Shown: one piece after another, positions 24,408-28,580 of the stretch | How positions within the stretch are numbered: position 1 is the first letter of the stretch | How the letters are laid out: each line of letters opens with the position of its first letter | NCBI GenBank assembly: GCA_964582875.1 | Contig: CAZOTZ010000011.1 | Coordinates: 1 to 28,580, forward strand | Direction of reading: 5' to 3' | DNA: 28,580 nt | DNA from: JAADDV01 sp964582875 | Lineage (GTDB): Bacteria > Aquificota > Aquificia > Aquificales > Hydrogenothermaceae | Notes under the pieces: model-generated | Told to the model about the DNA's origin: nothing | Database searches by the model: none | Seen by the model: only the letters and a program-made list of their open reading frames with translations | Made by a program: the position numbers and the translations under genes

Positions 24408-25601
24408 ATGGCTCAAACAAAAGTTGTAGCTTTAACAGGTAATCAGGCCGCTGCAGAAGCTATGAGACAGATAAATTTTGATGTTGCAGCGGTTTATCCA
24501 ATATCTCCACAAACTGAACTTATGGGATTTTTTGCTGAGTATGTTGCAAATGGTGAAGTTGATACAGAAATGATAGCTGTTGATGGTGAGCACTCTGCTA
24601 TGGCTACCTGTATAGGAGCTGCTGCAGCAGGTGCGAGAACAATAACTGCTTCTGCTGGTCCAGGTATTGCTTATATGGTTGAGAACCTCTACGTTGCATC
24701 AGGTATGAGGGTTCCTATTGTTCTTCTTGATGTTAATAGAGCTTTATCTGCTCCCCTTTCTATCCACTGTGACCATGCTGACTCAATGCTTACAAGGGAT
24801 ACAAGCTGGATATCCATTTTTTCTGAAAATGCTCAGGAAGCTTACCATAACATAATAATGTCTGTTAAGATTTCAGAAAAAGCTATGTTCCCTATTATTG
24901 TGAACTACGATGGTTATATCGTTTCCCACTCTATAGAAGACGTAGAAATGCTTGATGATGAAACAGTTAGAAACTTTGTAGGACCTTCTGATATACACAG
25001 AATACCTTATCCACTTCTTGATACTGACAAACCAGTTACTTATGGTGCAACAGCTCAACCTGATTACTATACAGAATGTAAGTATCAACAGCACGTGGAT
25101 TTCTTAAAGGTTTACGATATTGTTAAGGAAGTTTTCGCTGAATTCGCTGAAATCTCAGGAAAGCATTATGACTTTATTGAAGAGTATAAGACAGAAGATG
25201 CTGAATATATAGGTATATCTATGGGGTCATCATTTGGAACCCTTAAAGATGCTGTTGATAAATTAAGGGAGCAAGGTAAAAAAGTTGGAGCTATCAAGAT
25301 AAGACTCTACAGACCTTTCCCTGCTAAAGAAATAGCGCAGGCTTTATCTAAAGCTAAAGGTGTTGTTGTTTTAGATAGAGCTGATTCTTTTGATGGCTTA
25401 GGTGGTCCTCTTTTAAAAGATATTTCTACAGCTTTAATGTGGACAGAAAACAGACCTTTTGTTCATAACTTTATATATGGTCTTGGTGGTAGAGAAGTTC
25501 ATGAAGAAGAGTTTATGAAAGCTTTTGAAAGGGTTGAACGCCTTGAAAAAGGCATTGAAACAAGAGATAGCTTTGTAGAATACTTACAAGTGAGGGAGTA
25601 A
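24408..25601 (+). CDS. porA: Pyruvate-type ferredoxin oxidoreductase alpha subunit
   Basis: This 397-aa alpha subunit includes the pyrimidine-binding domain of the TPP enzyme. Motifs are LTGNQAAAEAMRQ, AAVYPISPQTELMGFFAEYV, DGEHSAMATCIGAAAAGART, TASAGPGIAYMVENLYVASG and the domain II region IRLYRPFPAKEI. It is complete. It is followed after 2 bp by the beta subunit, so the two are tightly coupled. The start has TTTTGGAGG before it. Confidence 0.94.
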   Translation: MAQTKVVALTGNQAAAEAMRQINFDVAAVYPISPQTELMGFFAEYVANGEVDTEMIAVDGEHSAMATCIGAAAAGARTITASAGPGIAYMVENLYVASGMRVPIVLLDVNRALSAPLSIHCDHADSMLTRDTSWISIFSENAQEAYHNIIMSVKISEKAMFPIIVNYDGYIVSHSIEDVEMLDDETVRNFVGPSDIHRIPYPLLDTDKPVTYGATAQPDYYTECKYQQHVDFLKVYDIVKEVFAEFAEISGKHYDFIEEYKTEDAEYIGISMGSSFGTLKDAVDKLREQGKKVGAIKIRLYRPFPAKEIAQALSKAKGVVVLDRADSFDGLGGPLLKDISTALMWTENRPFVHNFIYGLGGREVHEEEFMKAFERVERLEKGIETRDSFVEYLQVRE

Positions 25602-25603
25602 TC

Positions 25604-26632
25604 ATGGCAAAAAAGAGACCTATAGCTTTACTTTCAGAATTAGCTTCACATAGAGAAACATTTGGGGAGCAGATGCCACTTGCTCCTGGACATAGAATGT
25701 GTATTGGTTGTGGAATTCCACCAATTGTTAATGAAGTACTTCTTGCTATAAACGAGCCTGTAGTTATTTCAAACGCAACAGGATGTCTTGAAGTTACAAC
25801 TGGTGTTTACCCGGTAACAGCATGGAATGTTCCCTGGATTCACGTTAACTTCCAGTCTGCCGCTACAGTTATGGCTGGTGTTGAAGCAGCTTATAAAGTT
25901 CTTAAAAAGAAAGGTGTTATTCCTGAAGATAAAAAAATCCATTTCGTTGCTTTTGGTGGTGATGGTGGTACCTACGATATAGGATTTCAGGCTTTATCTG
26001 CTACAGCTGAAAGGGGACATGATGTTCTTTATGTTTGCTACAATAACGAAGGATATCAGAACACAGGGTATCAGAGGTCTTCAGCTACTCCAATAGGAGC
26101 TTATACAAAAACTACACCTGTTGGAAAAGAAAGAGTTGGTAAACAGGAGCCAAGAAAAGACCTTACAATGATTATGGCTGCCCATGGTATTCCTTATGTT
26201 GCACAGGCTTCACCGCATATATTCAGAGATTTAACAAGAAAAACTAAAAAAGCTATATCAATGCCTGGATTTAAGTTTATTAATGTTCTTGAGCCCTGTA
26301 CCCTCTCATGGAGATTTGCTCCAGAAGACACTATGAGACTTGCAAAACTTGCTGTTGAAACAAGGTACTGGCCAGTTTACGAAGTAATAGACGGTAAATA
26401 CTGGAAGGTTAACATAAAACCAAAAAGACCTAAACCAGTAGAAGAGTATATTGCGGCTCAGCCAAGGTGGAAACACGTTCTAAAATATCCAGAGGTTCTT
26501 GAAAGAATTCAGAAAGAAATTGATGAAAAATGGAATCTCCTTCTTCACCTTGAGGAAATGTCTAAAAAACTTGCTGAAGAAGAGGGAGTTGATTACGAAT
26601 CTTTATTTAAACTTCCTGAGGAAGAAGCATAA
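25604..26632 (+). CDS. porB: Pyruvate-type ferredoxin oxidoreductase beta subunit
   Basis: This 342-aa TPP-binding beta subunit has the TPP/Mg motif GDGGTYDIGFQALSATAERG followed by YNNEGYQNTGYQRSSATP. C33 and C36 (CIGCG), C61 (ATGCLEV) and the Cys of EPCTLSW are the four ligands of the catalytic-subunit [4Fe-4S] cluster. It is complete. Its stop codon lies within the left arm of the operon terminator. Together with porG, porD and porA it forms the full enzyme. Confidence 0.94.
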   Translation: MAKKRPIALLSELASHRETFGEQMPLAPGHRMCIGCGIPPIVNEVLLAINEPVVISNATGCLEVTTGVYPVTAWNVPWIHVNFQSAATVMAGVEAAYKVLKKKGVIPEDKKIHFVAFGGDGGTYDIGFQALSATAERGHDVLYVCYNNEGYQNTGYQRSSATPIGAYTKTTPVGKERVGKQEPRKDLTMIMAAHGIPYVAQASPHIFRDLTRKTKKAISMPGFKFINVLEPCTLSWRFAPEDTMRLAKLAVETRYWPVYEVIDGKYWKVNIKPKRPKPVEEYIAAQPRWKHVLKYPEVLERIQKEIDEKWNLLLHLEEMSKKLAEEEGVDYESLFKLPEEEA

Positions 26633-26656
26633 AAGGGAGCTATCTGCTCCCTTTTT
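26631..26656. terminator. Bidirectional terminator between porB and the DUF302 gene
   Basis: AAAAGGGAGC and GCTCCCTTTTT form a 10-bp stem with a TATCT loop. The T-run follows on the plus strand and A-run complement on the minus strand, so it can stop both convergent transcripts. Confidence 0.9.
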
Positions 26657-27161
26657 ATTCATATGGGGTGTATTTACTTGACATAAATTTTCCTGCTGTT
26701 TTGTTTAGTATATCAATCATTTCGTCTTTAACTTTATTCAAAAACTTACTAAAACTTTTGTCTTCTGGTTTATATATTTTTGCAAACTCTGCTACATCTT
26801 CTACAAGGATTTTTATTTTGCTTCCTTCTGTATAAATTGCCATTTTACAGGGAATAATAACACCGATTGGTTTAAAGATGCTTACACCTTTTTGCAGGTA
26901 ATCTTTTTTGCATAAAAGATGGGTTTTGTATGGGGTTTTAAGACTGGCTGTTTTATCAACGTTTATTGTGTGAATAACATCCCACTTGTGGTTATTTATC
27001 TCTTCAATAAGTTTTGCATTTACAGCTTTAAATGAACCTTTCGTTATAACTACGTAATAATACCCTTTTTCATACTGGACAAAATCTTCGTAGGATAGAG
27101 CTTTTTGCAGGAGAATAAACAGAGGAAGTAAAGTAAGAAGTAAAAATCTTCTGAAAATCAT
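26655..27161 (-). CDS. Secreted DUF302-family protein
   Basis: About 168 aa with an N-terminal signal peptide (MIFRRFLLLTLLPLFILLQ). A DUF302-like domain follows: the segment GVIIPCKMAIYTEGSKIKIL, with C105, matches the family's L-P-C-x-V-x-V-Y region, and C84 (HLLCKK) stands where the family has its substrate-pocket motif. DUF302 function is not established. I chose ATG at 27161, which has AAGGAGGTGG upstream; the longer GTG at 27170 would put that SD inside the gene. It is convergent with porB and divergent from the following TPR gene. Confidence 0.75.
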   Translation of the reverse strand: MIFRRFLLLTLLPLFILLQKALSYEDFVQYEKGYYYVVITKGSFKAVNAKLIEEINNHKWDVIHTINVDKTASLKTPYKTHLLCKKDYLQKGVSIFKPIGVIIPCKMAIYTEGSKIKILVEDVAEFAKIYKPEDKSFSKFLNKVKDEMIDILNKTAGKFMSSKYTPYE

Positions 27162-27245
27162 TTTAACCACCTCCTTATATTGATTTATATTTAAATATAG
27201 AATGTATATTTTTATTGGCTATACTTTTGAAATATAAAAATGGCA

Positions 27246-27251
27246 TATAAT
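27246..27251 (+). promoter_or_regulatory. Candidate -10 element for the TPR-glycosyltransferase genes
   Basis: TATAAT 22 bp before the ATG at 27274. CTTTTG lies 16 bp upstream of it as a poor -35. The intergenic region 27171-27273 is AT-rich and shows nothing else. Confidence 0.4.
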
Positions 27252-27273
27252 AAAAAGAAAAAAGAGGTTAAAG

Positions 27274-27594
27274 ATGGGAAATAGAATAGAAGAACTGAAA
27301 AAAGCTTTGGAAAAAAATCCAGACAATCCCCTTGGTCTTTACGGACTTGCTGTGGAACTTTTTAAAGAAAAAAGATACGATGAGGCTCTTCTGTACCTTG
27401 AAAAATATTTGTCTCTACATGAAGATGAAGGAGCTGCTTATAGACTTTTAGCCCAGTGTTATGTGAATATAGGGGATATTGAAAAAGCTATAGAAGCATA
27501 TGAAAAAGGTATACTTCAGGCTAAAAAATTTAACCACCAGTCTATGGTTGATGAGTTTACAAATGAAATAAATATACTTAAAGGGATGATTTAA
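27274..27594 (+). CDS. Small TPR protein
   Basis: This 106-aa protein consists of about two and a half tetratricopeptide repeats. Motifs include NPDNPLGLYGLAVELFKEKR, YDEALLYLEKYLSLH and AAYRLLAQCYVNIGDIEKAI. It has no signal peptide, so it is likely cytoplasmic and used for protein contacts. It is followed after 2 bp by a glycosyltransferase gene whose SD (AAAGGGATGAT) overlaps its last codons, so the two are translationally coupled. Confidence 0.85.
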   Translation: MGNRIEELKKALEKNPDNPLGLYGLAVELFKEKRYDEALLYLEKYLSLHEDEGAAYRLLAQCYVNIGDIEKAIEAYEKGILQAKKFNHQSMVDEFTNEINILKGMI

Positions 27595-27596
27595 TA

Positions 27597-28580
27597 TTGA
27601 AAAAAGTCCTTATTATCAGGTTTTCATCCCTTGGAGATGTAATCCTTTCTACAAGTGTAATAGAACCCCTTTACAAAAAAGGTTTTGAAATTGATTTTAT
27701 GACTTTTAAGCCTTTTGATACACTTTTTGAGCGAGACTATCGTGTAAAAAATATTTTATCTTTTGAAAAAAAACAGCTAAAAACTGTAAAAGACCTGAAA
27801 AATATAGCACATGGTTTAAACAAGTATGATTATGTACTTGATTTACACTCTAATTTAAGAACAAAACTTATTTCTTTTTTCTCAAACTCTAAGTTTTATA
27901 CATACAATAAGAAAGGTTTCCAGAGAAGGTTGTTAACTGTTCCTTTTTTTAAAAAGTTTGTAAACTTGAGAGATTTTAATGTTTTAAAAGCTTATCAGGA
28001 TGTTTTAAAAAAAATTGGTGTCTTTTCTGATAGATTATATACACCTAAAGTTATTCTTTCTAAAGAAGAAATAGACAAATTTAAAAAAAGATTTCCCAGA
28101 CCTTATGTTGTTTTAGGAGCAGGCGCAAGGTATAAAAACAAGATGTACCCTTTTTTTGGAGAAGTATCAAAACTTTTTCTAAAAGAAGGTTATGATGTTG
28201 TTCTTATCGGTTCAAAGGAAGATAAGAGTATAGATAACTCTGTATATCCAGAAGAAGTTAGAGACTTAAGGGGTGAACTTTCTATAAGAGAGAGTTTATC
28301 TGTAATTTCCCTATCACGTCTTGTTGTGAGTAATGATTCTGCAGTTTCCCATATGGCAAGGGCTGTATCTGTGCCTGTTCTTATGATTTATGGTGCTACA
28401 CATCCCTATTTTGGTTTTTATCCTTTAAAGGAAGAAGGTGAATTCATCTTTAAAAACTTGCCGTGTCAACCGTGTGATATTCACGGTAAGAAAAGCTGTA
28501 AATATAAAGAGCCTTTATGTCTTACTGGTATTAAACCTGAGTTTGTCCTTAAAAGAGCTTTAGATACTATAAATAGATTT
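27597..28580 (+). CDS. Glycosyltransferase family 9 (heptosyltransferase-like), 3' end outside window
   Basis: An open frame of 328 codons runs off the right edge without a stop. It starts at TTG 27597, three bases after the stop codon of the TPR gene. The N-terminus (KKVLIIRFSSLGDVILST) is the classic GT9/ADP-heptose:LPS heptosyltransferase start. VVLGAGARYKNKMYPFF, VSNDSAVSHMARAVSVPV and LMIYGATHPYFGFYP are the donor-binding motifs. The CQPC...CLTG segment near the edge is the usual Cys-rich C-terminal part. It probably adds sugars to LPS core. The sugar specificity cannot be told. Confidence 0.88.
   Translation, partial: MKKVLIIRFSSLGDVILSTSVIEPLYKKGFEIDFMTFKPFDTLFERDYRVKNILSFEKKQLKTVKDLKNIAHGLNKYDYVLDLHSNLRTKLISFFSNSKFYTYNKKGFQRRLLTVPFFKKFVNLRDFNVLKAYQDVLKKIGVFSDRLYTPKVILSKEEIDKFKKRFPRPYVVLGAGARYKNKMYPFFGEVSKLFLKEGYDVVLIGSKEDKSIDNSVYPEEVRDLRGELSIRESLSVISLSRLVVSNDSAVSHMARAVSVPVLMIYGATHPYFGFYPLKEEGEFIFKNLPCQPCDIHGKKSCKYKEPLCLTGIKPEFVLKRALDTINRF

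Overview
The window is AT-rich and densely coded, with mostly housekeeping genes. A four-subunit pyruvate-type 2-oxoacid:ferredoxin oxidoreductase, small c-type cytochromes, an Aquifex-type dihydroorotase and many very AT-rich, Lys/Ile/Phe-rich proteins suggest a thermophilic, chemolithotrophic Aquificota member (Hydrogenothermaceae such as Persephonella or Sulfurihydrogenibium). The lineage is inferred from gene content; no rRNA or other marker is present. Two runs of exactly 100 N (2647-2746 and 8275-8374) look like unknown-length scaffold gaps, and each interrupts a real gene.

Left part (1-2.8 kb): a PerR-type Fur regulator and a sulfite-oxidase-fold molybdoprotein are coupled on the minus strand. 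They diverge from pyruvate kinase (pyk) across a short intergenic region that holds a near-perfect PerR box. A secreted CAP-domain protein, broken by the first gap, follows pyk. From 2.8 to 8.65 kb a minus-strand operon encodes outer-membrane polysaccharide export functions: a giant multi-SLBB export protein, a YjbH-like beta-barrel and an M48 metalloprotease-TPR lipoprotein.

The most striking element is the 362-bp non-coding stretch 8653-9014. It carries eleven exact copies of the consensus DnaA box TTATCCACA (either strand) and one single-mismatch copy. Next to them lie a TAA-TAA-TAA-TAA-TAG run that matches the DnaA-trio element and a G-free AT-rich tract. I read it as the chromosomal replication origin (oriC), with no dnaA gene in the window.

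Right of it, a minus-strand operon (TPR protein, purE, lepB, pyrC, MIP18/DUF59 protein) runs toward the origin. Divergent from that operon are tamB, ribD and a glycosyltransferase-like/TPR protein. A 2-Cys peroxiredoxin and recJ follow on the minus strand; the peroxiredoxin promoter holds a second Fur/PerR-like site.

From 22.2 kb come two c-type cytochromes separated by an unusual pair of overlapping hairpins, a small single-span membrane protein, and the porGDAB operon, which ends at a strong bidirectional terminator. The window closes with a DUF302 protein (minus) and a TPR gene followed by a truncated family-9 glycosyltransferase (plus) running off the right edge.
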